This document shows positions 35,655 through 45,137 of a DNA stretch of 64,000 nucleotides, piece after piece. Location of the stretch: contig CBDFGO010000002.1 of assembly GCA_965247125.1 (NCBI GenBank), positions 1,116,001-1,180,000 on the forward strand. Reading direction: 5' to 3'. The position numbers and the translations under genes were made by a program. Below the pieces are notes generated by a model. The model was not told where the DNA came from, did not search any database, and saw nothing but the letters and a program-made list of their open reading frames with translations. This stretch comes from CALBJU01 sp965247125. Lineage in GTDB: Bacteria > Bacteroidota > Rhodothermia > Rhodothermales > UBA10348. Every line of letters begins with the position of its first letter. Positions within the stretch are counted from its first letter, which is position 1.

Positions 35655-36430
35655 TCGAATATTCCGCACTCCCTGGAGAGTGTCAGGTAGGTGTCGAACG
35701 CTTTTCGTGCATCGGTTGATATGCGAAATCTAGGGTGCCCGAACACGTTACGCCGAACGAACTTGTGCCACCCGTAGGCCAACAGGTCCCTTGGCGTGTT
35801 TCGCATACGGCGAAGAAAGTGGTCCTGCTCCCACAAGTTTTCGCCGTGAAAATAGCGCAAATGCAAGTGAGCTTCTTCCATTGGCATGATGTGATAGTTT
35901 CGGGACCGCCAGACGTTTTTATAGGTCGTGTCTGAGGTTCGCCTCAGTTCTGGAAACCGCACCTCATCGTCTCTGGTGTGCATGATGGTAGGTGGGACGC
36001 CGCCATCGAGTAGGCCATAAAAAGGATGATCAAAATATTCAGTCTCGTTCACGTGCATCAGCGTCGCATACAGCGTGACGGCGTCGGCATCATTGGCGGA
36101 AAGGGCTGCGAATTGTCGCTCGAGTCGTTCGGGTGCCGACCAGTCATCGTCATCCCATTGAGGAATCACAATGTCTCCCCGAACCATCTCCAGGGAGATA
36201 TTTCTGAGTTCACCAATGGTCGTCTCAGCATTCTGCTCGATGCGGGAATACCTGATTTCTCCGTACGGGACATCGGCCAGCAATTCATCCATGGGCCGGG
36301 CGCCATTGTCCAGAACAACGAGCTCTTTATTGGGCCAGGTCTGGGCGCTGTAAGACTTTACCGCTCTCCGACACAAAGAATGACGGTCTGCGGTGACCAT
36401 AACACAGCTGATCAGAGGGGAAGTCGACAT
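35645..36430 (-). CDS. Glycosyltransferase family 2
   Basis: This GT-A enzyme of about 261 residues begins MSTSPLISCVMVTADRHSL at the ATG at 36430; the open frame extends to 36505 but the added part is unlike a GT2 start. The motif VIPQWDDDDWSAPERLERQ holds the metal-binding DxD region. LVVLDNGA and GELRNISLEMVRGD are the usual nucleotide-sugar positions. No membrane segment is seen. Donor and acceptor are unknown. It is convergent with the HTTM gene and near the other glycosyltransferases. Confidence 0.88.
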   Translation of the reverse strand: MSTSPLISCVMVTADRHSLCRRAVKSYSAQTWPNKELVVLDNGARPMDELLADVPYGEIRYSRIEQNAETTIGELRNISLEMVRGDIVIPQWDDDDWSAPERLERQFAALSANDADAVTLYATLMHVNETEYFDHPFYGLLDGGVPPTIMHTRDDEVRFPELRRTSDTTYKNVWRSRNYHIMPMEEAHLHLRYFHGENLWEQDHFLRRMRNTPRDLLAYGWHKFVRRNVFGHPRFRISTDARKAFDTYLTLSRECGIFDQT

Positions 36431-36627
36431 GGATAAGAGGGTGTCCGGTTTGTTCGGTGTAATGTCCACGAATTGGGTCGAGAAAGGCGCCGGGCCGGCG
36501 GTCACAACAGGCTACCAGAAGCTCTCGGACGCCAAACATACCCAATTAATGTCTGATTAGGGTGAAGCCGATACAATTCGGAAGATCGGTGTGCGTTATG
36601 CTGGATGCAGGCACGATGCTTGTTTAC

Positions 36628-36798
36628 GAATGATTGCGGTGAAAATGAATGATTGCGGTGAAAATGAATGATTGCGGTGAAAATGAATGATTGCGGTGAA
36701 AATGAATGATTGCGGTGAAAATGAATGATTGCGGTGAAAATGAATGATTGCGGTGAAAATGAATGATTGCGGTGAAAATGAATGATTGCAACTAAAAT
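36628..36798. repeat. 19-bp tandem repeat array, 8 perfect units + 1 degenerate
   Basis: The unit GAATGATTGCGGTGAAAAT repeats head to tail eight times without any change from 36628 to 36779. A ninth unit at 36780-36798 has AACT in place of GGTG. There are no spacers, so it is not a CRISPR. It lies in the 416-bp gap between the divergent GT2 (start 36430) and DUF3047 (start 36847) genes, where it is the only structure seen. The perfect copies suggest a young or actively homogenised array. Confidence 0.97.
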
Positions 36799-36846
36799 GT
36801 TTACCAACTTTGTTGCCTTTCGGGGCTTGAACCCGGCTACCCACGT

Positions 36847-37599
36847 ATGAGGTCAATCGACCATTCACATATCGTAAGTCCTTACTTGATCCTGTTGCTG
36901 ATGTCGAATGTCGCGCTGGCGCAGTCGGATTCCGGGTCTAATTCTCAGGATGGCGCCCGACAACAAATCGTTGTGGATGACTTCGAATCGTACGACGACG
37001 GCGATTTGCCGACGATATGGAACGCTCAGTTGAATGGAAAATTGGTACCGCTGACTGAAAGATTTGTCAACGAATCAGAGTGGTTCTACGTTCGTCGAGA
37101 AGACGGTAATGGATTTGTGAGAGCGTATTCTGAGGGCGAAGCCGTTCACATCAACAAAAAGAATGGAGACGGATTCAACTGGGATCTTCGCGAAATGCCA
37201 ATTCTGTCGTGGGACTGGAGGGCCAACGTGTTGCCGATCGGTGCGCGGGAGGACCGTGACAAATTCAACGATTCCGGTGCAGGCGTCTATGTCGTGTTCT
37301 CGATGGAAGGATTGATCATCAAACGACCGAAGGCGATCAAGTACGTATACAGTACGAGCCTCGAAGTAGGAACCGTAATCTCGTATGGGAAGCTCAGGGT
37401 AATAGTTGTAGACAGTGGTCGAGAGGGAACGGGTTCGTGGCAACACGTCCAGAGAAATGTGGTAGAGGATTACCGGAGGGTGTTCGGAGGTGAACCGCGT
37501 TCGAAACCACTCTTCATTCGGCTATGGTCGGATTCGGATAACACGAAGTCGGTGGCTGAAGTCGACTTCGACAACATTGTACTTTCGACAGCGCGGTGA
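36847..37599 (+). CDS. DUF3047 protein, secreted
   Basis: This 250-residue protein has a signal peptide (hydrophobic YLILLLMSNVALAQ) and matches DUF3047. Marks are VDDFESYDDGDLPTIW, ILSWDWRANVLPIGARED, DSGAGVYVVFS, PKAIKYVYSTSLEVGTV, RNVVEDYRRVFGGEP and WSDSDNTKSVAEVDFDNI. It is probably periplasmic with a jelly-roll-like beta fold. The biochemical role of the family is unknown. Its start lies 48 bp after the 19-bp tandem array, so the array could affect its expression. Confidence 0.88.
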   Translation: MRSIDHSHIVSPYLILLLMSNVALAQSDSGSNSQDGARQQIVVDDFESYDDGDLPTIWNAQLNGKLVPLTERFVNESEWFYVRREDGNGFVRAYSEGEAVHINKKNGDGFNWDLREMPILSWDWRANVLPIGAREDRDKFNDSGAGVYVVFSMEGLIIKRPKAIKYVYSTSLEVGTVISYGKLRVIVVDSGREGTGSWQHVQRNVVEDYRRVFGGEPRSKPLFIRLWSDSDNTKSVAEVDFDNIVLSTAR

Positions 37600-37649
37600 A
37601 ACCCCGCCCTGGCCAATCGCACTTCTGGATACCGACTCTGTGAGCGTGA

Positions 37650-40589
37650 TCAGAGAACTTCTTTGAGAAAAAATCCCGTGTAACTCTCAGGGATCGCAGC
37701 AATCTCTTCGGGCGTTCCCTCAGCCACCACGAAGCCACCTTTTACACCGCCCTCAGGTCCCAGATCGATGACGTAATCTGCGCACTTGATGACGTCGATA
37801 TTGTGCTCGATGACGATGACGGAGTGCCCATTTTCGATCAGGGCATCGAATGCTCCGAGCAGCTTCTTGATGTCGTCAAAATGGAGTCCGGTCGTGGGTT
37901 CGTCGAAGACGTATAAAGTGCGATCCCGGGTAGCTTTGCCCATATGTGCTCCCAGCTTGACTCGCTGGGCTTCGCCGCCCGAAAGTGTGTTCGACGGCTG
38001 ACCCAGGCTCAGATACCCCAATCCAATGTCACACAAGACCTTCAGTTTTCGGACGAGCGACTTCTCCTCAGAGAAAAAATCGACAGCGTCTTCGATAGTC
38101 ATATCCAGGACTTCGTCGATCGCCTTCCCCTGAAAGTGAATTTCGAGGACATCCTGTTTGTAGCGCTTTCCTTTGCAGCCTTCACATTCCAGATACAGGT
38201 CCGCCAGAAACTGCATTTCAATTTTTACGACACCTTCGCCCTGGCAGGTCTCACACCGGCCTCCGGGCACGTTGAAGGAAAAGTACCCCGGCTTGTATCC
38301 GCGAATGCGCGCCTGGTAGGTGGATGCGAAGAGCCCGCGAATCGTATCGAACGCCTTGATGTATGTGGCAGGATTCGATCTTGGTGACCGCCCGATTGGG
38401 GATTGGTCTACAATCTCAACGTGGTCGATCAACTGGTGTCCCCGAATCGAGGTGTGTCGACCGACTTTGGCATCGCCGGAATGCGTGCCCTTGAGCTTGG
38501 ACAGACCCAGGCAGAGGGTGTCTGTTACCAGCGTGGATTTTCCAGATCCACTGACGCCGGTCACACAGACGATTACACCGAGCGGAAAGGCGACGTCGAT
38601 TCGCTTCAAATTGTGCTGGCGGGCATTTTCGATGATGATGCGATTGCGCTCATCGGGCTTCCGCCGCGTTTTGGGTATCTCGATTCGTTTGGTGCCGTTG
38701 AGGTAGGCGCCGGTCAGCGAAGCCGAGTCCGCGAGGATAGCCTTTGTTGGACCCCGAGCCACGATGTGGCCACCGTGGCGTCCAGCACCAGGCCCGAGAT
38801 CCACGATATAGTCGGCCCTCTCCATCATCTTGGACTCGTGTTCTACCACCAACACGGTATTTCCTATATCCCGGAGGTGTTCGAGAATACCGATGAGCCG
38901 ATCGGTGTCACGAGGATGCAGGCCGATGGATGGTTCGTCGAGGACATAGAGGCTTCCGACCAACGATGAACCCAGTGAGGTGGCCAGGTGAATGCGTTGA
39001 CTCTCGCCGCCAGACAGGGTCTGACTCAGACGATCCAGAGTCAGATATTCCAGGCCGACCTCGACGAGGTAGCGCAGTCGTCTTCTGATCTCTTTTATGA
39101 TGCGCCCCGCAATGGCTTCTTCGTGCTCGCTGAGAGTCAGGTTATCAAAAAACGTTTGAGCGTCGACGGTGGTCATCTCGCTCAGCTGACCAATCGTGTG
39201 CCCGGCAATCTGAACGTATCCAGATTCCTTGCGCAATCGCGAGCCGCCACACTCCTCGCAGATCGAATAGCCCCTGAACCGAGCGTGAAAGATGCGAAAA
39301 TGCATCTTGTAGTTGTTCTTTTCCAGGTATCGAAACAGGCCGAATATTCCCGAATAATCGGCTTTCCCTTCCCAGATCAGCTCCTGCGAAGAAGGATCAA
39401 GCTGATTGAACGGAATATCAATGTTGATGCGTTCGTCAGCAGCGACTCGGATCAGAGCACGGAAATACTTGCTCCACGATTCACCCCGAAATGGAGCGAT
39501 GGCTCCCTGTCGAATGGAAAGTTCAGGGTCCGGGATGACCAGGTCGGGATCGATTCCCGCCGTTCGGCCGAATCCCTGGCAGGCCGAACAGGCTCCGACC
39601 GGCGAGTTGAACGAAAACAGGTGCGCCGTTGGCTCTTCGAACCGCATGCCATCTCGTTCGAAGAACTGTGAAAAGGCCTGGACCTCCGCTTTTCCGGAGA
39701 CCACGACAACACATCTTCCACTCCCTTCCATGAACGCCTGTTCTATGGAATCGGCCAGGCGGGATTCGAGAGCTTCGTCGCCCGGTTTTACGATGAGTCG
39801 GTCCACGAGCACAAGAAGTCGGGTGCGCGCTGTCTTTACCTTGTCTGGTGAGGTTTCATTCAGGTCGAGGATCGACTCCAGCTCGCCTTTTTCGGCCTGC
39901 TTCTTTGTCGGCAACACGAGTAGTCGAAAAAAGCCGCGCTGCTGCAGAACGTGCAGTTCCGTTTTCATGGACGCCTTTCGGTGGGTCGGAAACGGAAAGC
40001 AGAGATAGAACCGCGTGCCGTCCGAGAGGCCGGCGAGTATCTTTTGTGCCGAAGAACGGGGAGAGTCTTTCGTGACCTGTTCTCCAGAGATGGGCGATAT
40101 CGTCTTCCCGATGCGGGCGAACAGCAATCTCAGATGATCATAGATCTCTGTCTGAGTCGCAACGGTGGAGCGGGGATTTCGAGATACCGTCTTCTGCTCG
40201 ATAGCAATGGCGGGAGCGAGACCGGAGATGAAGTCCACGTCTGGCTTGTCCATGCGCTCGAGAAATTGACGAGCATACGCACTCAGGCTCTCAACGTAGC
40301 GCCGCTGTCCTTCCGCATAGATCGTATCGAACGCGAGAGAAGACTTACCAGACCCGGAAGGCCCCGTAAAGACGATCAGCTTGCCCCGTGGCAGGTCGAG
40401 ATCCACACCCTTGAGATTGTGCTGGCGGGCGCCCCGGATGGTGATGACGCGCTCTTTGCTTTTGGGGGCGTGATTCCCCTTTCCGATAGATTTCTTTTTC
40501 GCGGCCAATGGATCTCTGAATTCATCTCTGACTGAGGCGCCGCCGCTGGAAGCTCGGGTGGACGAACGACCCCCAACGACGCAAACCAC
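37650..40589 (-). CDS. uvrA: Excinuclease ABC subunit A
   Basis: This 979-residue damage-recognition ATPase of nucleotide excision repair has two ABC modules. Walker A is GPSGSGKSS at about 76-84 and again GVSGSGKST in the second half. ABC signatures are TLSGGESQRI and TLSGGEAQRV, and zinc-binding pairs occur as CSACQG, CEECGG and CETCQG/CEGCKG. The only plausible start, GTG at 40589, gives an N-terminal basic extension of about 45 residues compared with typical UvrA, whose first Walker A is near residue 31. It works with UvrB/UvrC and, via Mfd, in transcription-coupled repair. Confidence 0.96.
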   Translation of the reverse strand: MVCVVGGRSSTRASSGGASVRDEFRDPLAAKKKSIGKGNHAPKSKERVITIRGARQHNLKGVDLDLPRGKLIVFTGPSGSGKSSLAFDTIYAEGQRRYVESLSAYARQFLERMDKPDVDFISGLAPAIAIEQKTVSRNPRSTVATQTEIYDHLRLLFARIGKTISPISGEQVTKDSPRSSAQKILAGLSDGTRFYLCFPFPTHRKASMKTELHVLQQRGFFRLLVLPTKKQAEKGELESILDLNETSPDKVKTARTRLLVLVDRLIVKPGDEALESRLADSIEQAFMEGSGRCVVVVSGKAEVQAFSQFFERDGMRFEEPTAHLFSFNSPVGACSACQGFGRTAGIDPDLVIPDPELSIRQGAIAPFRGESWSKYFRALIRVAADERINIDIPFNQLDPSSQELIWEGKADYSGIFGLFRYLEKNNYKMHFRIFHARFRGYSICEECGGSRLRKESGYVQIAGHTIGQLSEMTTVDAQTFFDNLTLSEHEEAIAGRIIKEIRRRLRYLVEVGLEYLTLDRLSQTLSGGESQRIHLATSLGSSLVGSLYVLDEPSIGLHPRDTDRLIGILEHLRDIGNTVLVVEHESKMMERADYIVDLGPGAGRHGGHIVARGPTKAILADSASLTGAYLNGTKRIEIPKTRRKPDERNRIIIENARQHNLKRIDVAFPLGVIVCVTGVSGSGKSTLVTDTLCLGLSKLKGTHSGDAKVGRHTSIRGHQLIDHVEIVDQSPIGRSPRSNPATYIKAFDTIRGLFASTYQARIRGYKPGYFSFNVPGGRCETCQGEGVVKIEMQFLADLYLECEGCKGKRYKQDVLEIHFQGKAIDEVLDMTIEDAVDFFSEEKSLVRKLKVLCDIGLGYLSLGQPSNTLSGGEAQRVKLGAHMGKATRDRTLYVFDEPTTGLHFDDIKKLLGAFDALIENGHSVIVIEHNIDVIKCADYVIDLGPEGGVKGGFVVAEGTPEEIAAIPESYTGFFLKEVL

Positions 40590-40857
40590 AGGAACGCATA
40601 AGCGACTGAATGGATGCCTTCGAGGGACGATAAAAATCTGGCCGGTGCAAATGGGACTTCCTATGAGAGCAGGCTATCAATCGACTTGAGTGCTGAACGC
40701 GCCCCTACTACGCTGCGGGTAACAAACGCCCCGCAGTCAACGTCAGAGAGGGTTGATTTTGCCCGCTCACGAGGCGGAACAGGCGAATCATGCACCGGGT
40801 AGGAGGGTGCGCATAAACGCCGCGCCCAACCATCCTGCTCTTCTTCACCCGGATCTT

Positions 40858-42981
40858 ATGACTTTTCTTAATCCGCTCATTCTGTTCGGGCTGGCGGCTG
40901 CAGCGATTCCTCTGATTATCCATCTCTTCAATTTTCGAAGACCCAAGCGGGTGAAATTCAGCTCTCTCGCTTTTCTGCACGAGTTGAAAAAAAGCACGAT
41001 GCAGCGTGTCCGCATAAAACAGTGGCTGCTGCTTGCGCTACGAACACTTGCCATCGCGTGCCTGATTCTGTCCTTCTCGAGGCCCACTCTTCGCGGATCT
41101 CTGGTAGGCAAGCTCGGAGGGAGGGGGCGTACGTCGACGGCGCTGGTACTGGACAATTCAACCTCGATGATCCTCCGCGATGGGTCTGGATCCTATGTGG
41201 ATCAGGCGAAAACCATTGCATCGGGACTGCTGGCGGAATTTCAGTCGGGCGATGAGGTGATGCTCATTCCCAGTCCAAGCCTTCCCTTTACGACGGTTCC
41301 CCACCAGAATGCCCAATCGGCTTCTGAAGCCCTGGCCGCCATCCAGTTGGAGGACGGTGATGTGAAGCTGACCGATGCCATTCGGCTCGCCGCTTCGCGG
41401 CTCGCCGAACGGGCCAATATCAATCGGGATCTGTTCGTGGTCTCTGATTTTCAAAGCAGCACACTTTCGGACACATCGGCGCTGGATGTCGGAGAAGACA
41501 TTCGAATCGTCCTTCTTCCGGTTGGAACAGACGGCCGCGGAAACCTGTCCGTTTCTAACGTGCGAGTCGTGAGTCAGATCATTACCGAGGGTCAACCAGT
41601 CCAGTTTGAGGCGCAGTTTACCAACTATGGATCCGAAGATGTCAGAGGCCTTGTGGCATCCCTGTTTGTGGAAGGCGAACGCATCGCTCAGGCGACTGTC
41701 GACATCCAGGCAACGTCCACGGCCACGGCACGATTCGTTGCATCTCCGCGCCAGCGCGGCTGGCTCGCCGGCCATGTGGAGATCGACGACAATCAGTACT
41801 TATTCGACAACAAGCGCCAGTTCACCCTGCACGTGCCGGAAGAGCGGCATGTACTGATCGTCACCGGCCAGGGGGCCCGAGATGAGTACGTCCGCCTGAG
41901 CCTGTCAAATGAGCTTACAGGCGGCTCAATGAGATTTTCCGCCGATGAAATTCCAGAAACTGCCCTGGCTGGAACCAGCCTGGGCGGGTACGACGCTGTA
42001 ATTTTGGCGGGTGTAAGAGATCTGTCTTCCGGCGAACGGGCAGCACTTGCTGAATATGTGAAAGGCGGTGGCGGACTCCTGGTGTTTTCGGGGGATGACC
42101 TGGTTCTCGGGGACTACAACGACTTATTGGCGGACCTCGGAGCAGGTACGATCACCGGAATCTCTGAGGGAGGATCGGGGGCCGAGATGGTCGGCACCTT
42201 TGACCGCGTCGACACCGATCACCCTCTGTTTGAAGGCATGTTTGAGCCTGACCCAAACGGCAGGACGCCACAGCTCGAACAGCCGGTTATCTTCAAGACG
42301 CTGGCCTATCAACCGGGTCGCGGGAGGGAGCAGACCGTCATCTCACTGACGAGCGGCCACCCCTTTCTCCAGGAAATCAGATCAGGCCAGGGATCGGTGC
42401 TTCTATACTCGATTGAAGCCGGGGCCGTCTGGAGCGACTTTCCAGTGCGAGGACTCTTTATTCCAATGCTCTACCGGTCGCTCTACTATCTCTCCGCGAC
42501 GGGCAGCGTTAGTGGCGATGAAATGATCGCGGGATCTTCGATACAACTCCGTCTTGCGGGTATACAGGATGGAGCGTCCATTACCGTGGCCGACGAAACA
42601 GGCAGAGATTTTATTCCTGAACAGAGGAGGGTACTCGGCGGAGTCGTCATCAATCTGGCAGGTTCATTTTTTCTTCCCGGTACATTCGAGATTGTTGCTT
42701 CCGGAAATACCATTCGGCGCTTCGTGGTGCATCCCTCGCCCACCGAATCCGATCTGGCGTTGGCAGATCCAGCGGGAGTCGCCGAGCATCTGTCCGCGCT
42801 GTCAGGTACAGAGGTGTCTGTGATGAATCTTTCCCTCACAGGATCCACTGCCCTGGAGGAACAGTTGACGGCAGCCCGAACGGGTGTCGAACTCTGGAAC
42901 GTCTTTTTAGGCCTTGCGTTGGTATTTCTCGTCCTTGAAATGATAGTGAGCAAACACTTTCGACCTGAAGCCGTGGCCTGA
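40858..42981 (+). CDS. BatA/VWA domain membrane protein
   Basis: This protein of about 707 residues starts MTFLNPLILFGLAAAAIPLIIH, the BatA N-terminal membrane segment. A second segment with HLFNFRRPKRVKFSSL and LRTLAIACLILSFSRP follows. The VWA domain begins ALVLDNSTSM with the DxSxS metal site. A glutamine-amidotransferase-like region follows at about 370-560 (GGGGLLVFSGDD), and a C-terminal membrane helix ends the protein. The frame opens at 40753 but the ATG at 40858 fits the family start. It resembles the BatA-domain proteins common in Bacteroidota; function unknown. It is followed after 18 bp by a membrane protein and hflX. Confidence 0.88.
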   Translation: MTFLNPLILFGLAAAAIPLIIHLFNFRRPKRVKFSSLAFLHELKKSTMQRVRIKQWLLLALRTLAIACLILSFSRPTLRGSLVGKLGGRGRTSTALVLDNSTSMILRDGSGSYVDQAKTIASGLLAEFQSGDEVMLIPSPSLPFTTVPHQNAQSASEALAAIQLEDGDVKLTDAIRLAASRLAERANINRDLFVVSDFQSSTLSDTSALDVGEDIRIVLLPVGTDGRGNLSVSNVRVVSQIITEGQPVQFEAQFTNYGSEDVRGLVASLFVEGERIAQATVDIQATSTATARFVASPRQRGWLAGHVEIDDNQYLFDNKRQFTLHVPEERHVLIVTGQGARDEYVRLSLSNELTGGSMRFSADEIPETALAGTSLGGYDAVILAGVRDLSSGERAALAEYVKGGGGLLVFSGDDLVLGDYNDLLADLGAGTITGISEGGSGAEMVGTFDRVDTDHPLFEGMFEPDPNGRTPQLEQPVIFKTLAYQPGRGREQTVISLTSGHPFLQEIRSGQGSVLLYSIEAGAVWSDFPVRGLFIPMLYRSLYYLSATGSVSGDEMIAGSSIQLRLAGIQDGASITVADETGRDFIPEQRRVLGGVVINLAGSFFLPGTFEIVASGNTIRRFVVHPSPTESDLALADPAGVAEHLSALSGTEVSVMNLSLTGSTALEEQLTAARTGVELWNVFLGLALVFLVLEMIVSKHFRPEAVA

Positions 42982-42999
42982 GCCCAAGCCGGGTAAATT

Positions 43000-43560
43000 T
43001 TGATAAATACTCTTCATACCATCCTCGTGGTTTCGTTCGTGGCCGTCACGGCGGTGCTGCTGTCCATGACGCTGATGCAGCGGCTCCGGATTCGTGGTGT
43101 CTGCATGACATGGCGATCTGGAAAGATCGGCAGCCTGCCCATCTGGCCAACTCTGTTTATGGGCATTGTGGCCGTGTTCCTGGTCTATGCACAGAACACG
43201 ATCGAGAGCGTGAGCTTGTCGGTTTTTCTCGGCTATTTTGCGGGGGGAATGCTCTGGTTTCTTGCTGTAGCTCTGTCGTCGACTGTCATCATCACGGATC
43301 ACGGATTGATCCCCGAGGCGGGCCGATCCGGTGAAGCCGTCGGGTGGCGACAAATATCCGATTATTTCGAGGTCCAGGAAGAAAAACGCGTTCACTTCAC
43401 TTTTCTCTATCAGGACCATTTCGGAGAGCGAAACCGACTCGATCTCGTGGTTCCATTTCAGGAAGTGGATCGCTTCAGGAGCATCGTGAGGGCAAAACTG
43501 GACAATCAGTTCGAAGAAACCGTCGAACGGGTAATCGCGCGAAGAGCACTCGAGAATTGA
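43000..43560 (+). CDS. Uncharacterised membrane protein, upstream of hflX
   Basis: I do not recognise this 186-residue protein. It has three hydrophobic segments (about 5-25, 47-64 and 70-95) and then a soluble C-terminal half with IITDHGLIPEAGRSGEAVGWRQ and HFTFLYQDHFGERNRLDLVVPF, a pattern like bacterial PH-domain membrane proteins. The start is TTG at 43000, 18 bp after the BatA gene. Its stop overlaps the hflX start as TTGA, so the three genes probably form one operon. Confidence 0.78.
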   Translation: MINTLHTILVVSFVAVTAVLLSMTLMQRLRIRGVCMTWRSGKIGSLPIWPTLFMGIVAVFLVYAQNTIESVSLSVFLGYFAGGMLWFLAVALSSTVIITDHGLIPEAGRSGEAVGWRQISDYFEVQEEKRVHFTFLYQDHFGERNRLDLVVPFQEVDRFRSIVRAKLDNQFEETVERVIARRALEN

Positions 43561-44942
43561 TCAGAGGTCTACGGCCTATCTCCGACAAAGACCAGCAACA
43601 GTACCAAACAAACCAGGATGATCGCGAAAAGGCGATCCTGGTAGGCGTTGTAACCCCGGGTGACATTCGATTGGATGTGGATGATGCCATCCAGGAACTT
43701 GCGCTACTGGCCGATACGGCGGGCGCGGAGGTTACCGACGTCATGGTACCTTCCGTGCGAAAAATAAATGTAGCCACGTACGTGGGTAGCGGAAAGATCG
43801 CCGAGCTGACCCAGCTCGCCGCGGACAGGAAAACGGATCTCATCATTTTCGATGATGACCTGAGTCCAATTCAGCTTCGGAATATAGAGCGCGAGGTTAG
43901 TTGCAAATTGCTGGATCGGTCGGCGCTCATTCTGGATATTTTTGCGAGACATGCGCGGTCAGCTACGGCTAAAACGCAGGTGGAACTGGCTCAGCTCGAA
44001 TATCAGCGCACGCGACTGACTCGCCAGTGGACCCACCTGAGCCGTCAGAAGGGTGGAATTGGGATGCGTGGCCCGGGCGAGACGCAGATTGAAACAGACC
44101 GCCGCATGATCGGTGCTCGGATCTCAAAACTCAAACAACGGCTGATCAAGATCGACAGCCAGCGAAAGACGCAGCGGAAGGGCAGGTCCCAGTATACCAG
44201 GGTTTCTTTTGTTGGCTATACCAATGCCGGAAAGTCGACGCTGATGAACGCCCTCGCGCAGACGAATCTTCTAGCCGAAGACCGCCTTTTTGCAACGCTG
44301 GATGCCACAACGCGGGTGGTCAACATCGCTCCGAACAAGGAAGTCCTGCTATCCGATACGGTCGGGTTTATTCGGAAACTCCCTCACCGTCTGATCGAGA
44401 GCTTCAAGAGTACGCTCGATGAGGTTCGGGAAGCAGACGTTTTGCTGCATGTCATCGATGCGTCGCACCGAGGCTGGCGCGAACAAAAAGAGGTGGTCAT
44501 CGAAACCCTCAAGGAGCTGGGTGCGCATAAAAATCCAGCGCTGATCGTTTTCAATAAAATTGATGCGATCGAGGACACAGAGGTACTACTTGGTCTGAAG
44601 CAAGATTTTCCGGAAGCTGCGTTTGTGTCCGCACTCAGAGGCATTGGACTTGCAGACCTGAAGCAGAGATTGCTCCGCTTCATGGAAGCTGATTTCATCG
44701 AAGGGGAACTGCTTTTACCGGTAACCGATCAGAAAGCGCTGGCTCATCTCAGGCGCATCGGCGAAATTCTCTTGGAGGATTATACTTGGGCTCGCACTCC
44801 ATACGAGGATGAGATTCATGCGGTCGTGCATCTGCGATTTCGCGTGGCACCCCGATTCAAAGCGGACGTCGAACCGTTGATGGCCCGCCACAGCGATTTT
44901 CAGGTTGTAGCGGATCATGAAGTGAACCTGAACGACGAATAA
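43557..44942 (+). CDS. hflX: Ribosome-associated GTPase HflX
   Basis: This GTPase of about 461 residues splits stalled or stress-arrested ribosomes. The N-terminal HflX domain carries INVATYVGSGKIAELTQLA. A GGIGMRGPGETQIETDRR block lies at about 162-179, and the G domain has GYTNAGKST at about 220, DTVGFIRKLPH and FNKIDA. The open frame runs back to 43344 but that part lies inside the preceding gene; the TTG at 43557 overlaps its stop as TTGA and gives a normal-length protein. Confidence 0.95.
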   Translation: MIRGLRPISDKDQQQYQTNQDDREKAILVGVVTPGDIRLDVDDAIQELALLADTAGAEVTDVMVPSVRKINVATYVGSGKIAELTQLAADRKTDLIIFDDDLSPIQLRNIEREVSCKLLDRSALILDIFARHARSATAKTQVELAQLEYQRTRLTRQWTHLSRQKGGIGMRGPGETQIETDRRMIGARISKLKQRLIKIDSQRKTQRKGRSQYTRVSFVGYTNAGKSTLMNALAQTNLLAEDRLFATLDATTRVVNIAPNKEVLLSDTVGFIRKLPHRLIESFKSTLDEVREADVLLHVIDASHRGWREQKEVVIETLKELGAHKNPALIVFNKIDAIEDTEVLLGLKQDFPEAAFVSALRGIGLADLKQRLLRFMEADFIEGELLLPVTDQKALAHLRRIGEILLEDYTWARTPYEDEIHAVVHLRFRVAPRFKADVEPLMARHSDFQVVADHEVNLNDE

Positions 44943-45137
44943 CTCAACGAATAACCGAACGATGCGGATCACTGATAAATGCCCAACGAACAGGCACATA
45001 TTGCCGTGATTTGTGGACGATTCGACTCGATTACGGCTGATTTATCGTCAGAATTAGGTGAATTGATGCCCAATCGGGGTATTCATTAGAAACGGCACGC
45101 CTATTGCACCGTCTAATGGACGAATGAAACCTCCAAA

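Noticed and set aside
36628..36798. CRISPR array
   Set aside because: The units are contiguous 19-mers with no spacers and no cas genes are nearby.
36818..36846. tRNA 3'-end remnant (GGGTTCAAGCCCC-like T arm on the minus strand)
   Set aside because: The T-arm stem is imperfect, no acceptor, anticodon or D arm can be drawn, and no integrase is present.
36502..36868. Open frames through the 19-bp tandem array encoding a repeated His/Phe/Ile-rich peptide
   Set aside because: A 19-bp unit shifts frame each copy and by chance lacks stops, giving a 19-residue peptide repeat. There is no start context or homology, so it is a by-product of the repeat.
43344..43556. N-terminal extension of HflX
   Set aside because: It lies inside the preceding membrane-protein gene; the TTGA overlap gives a normal HflX start.
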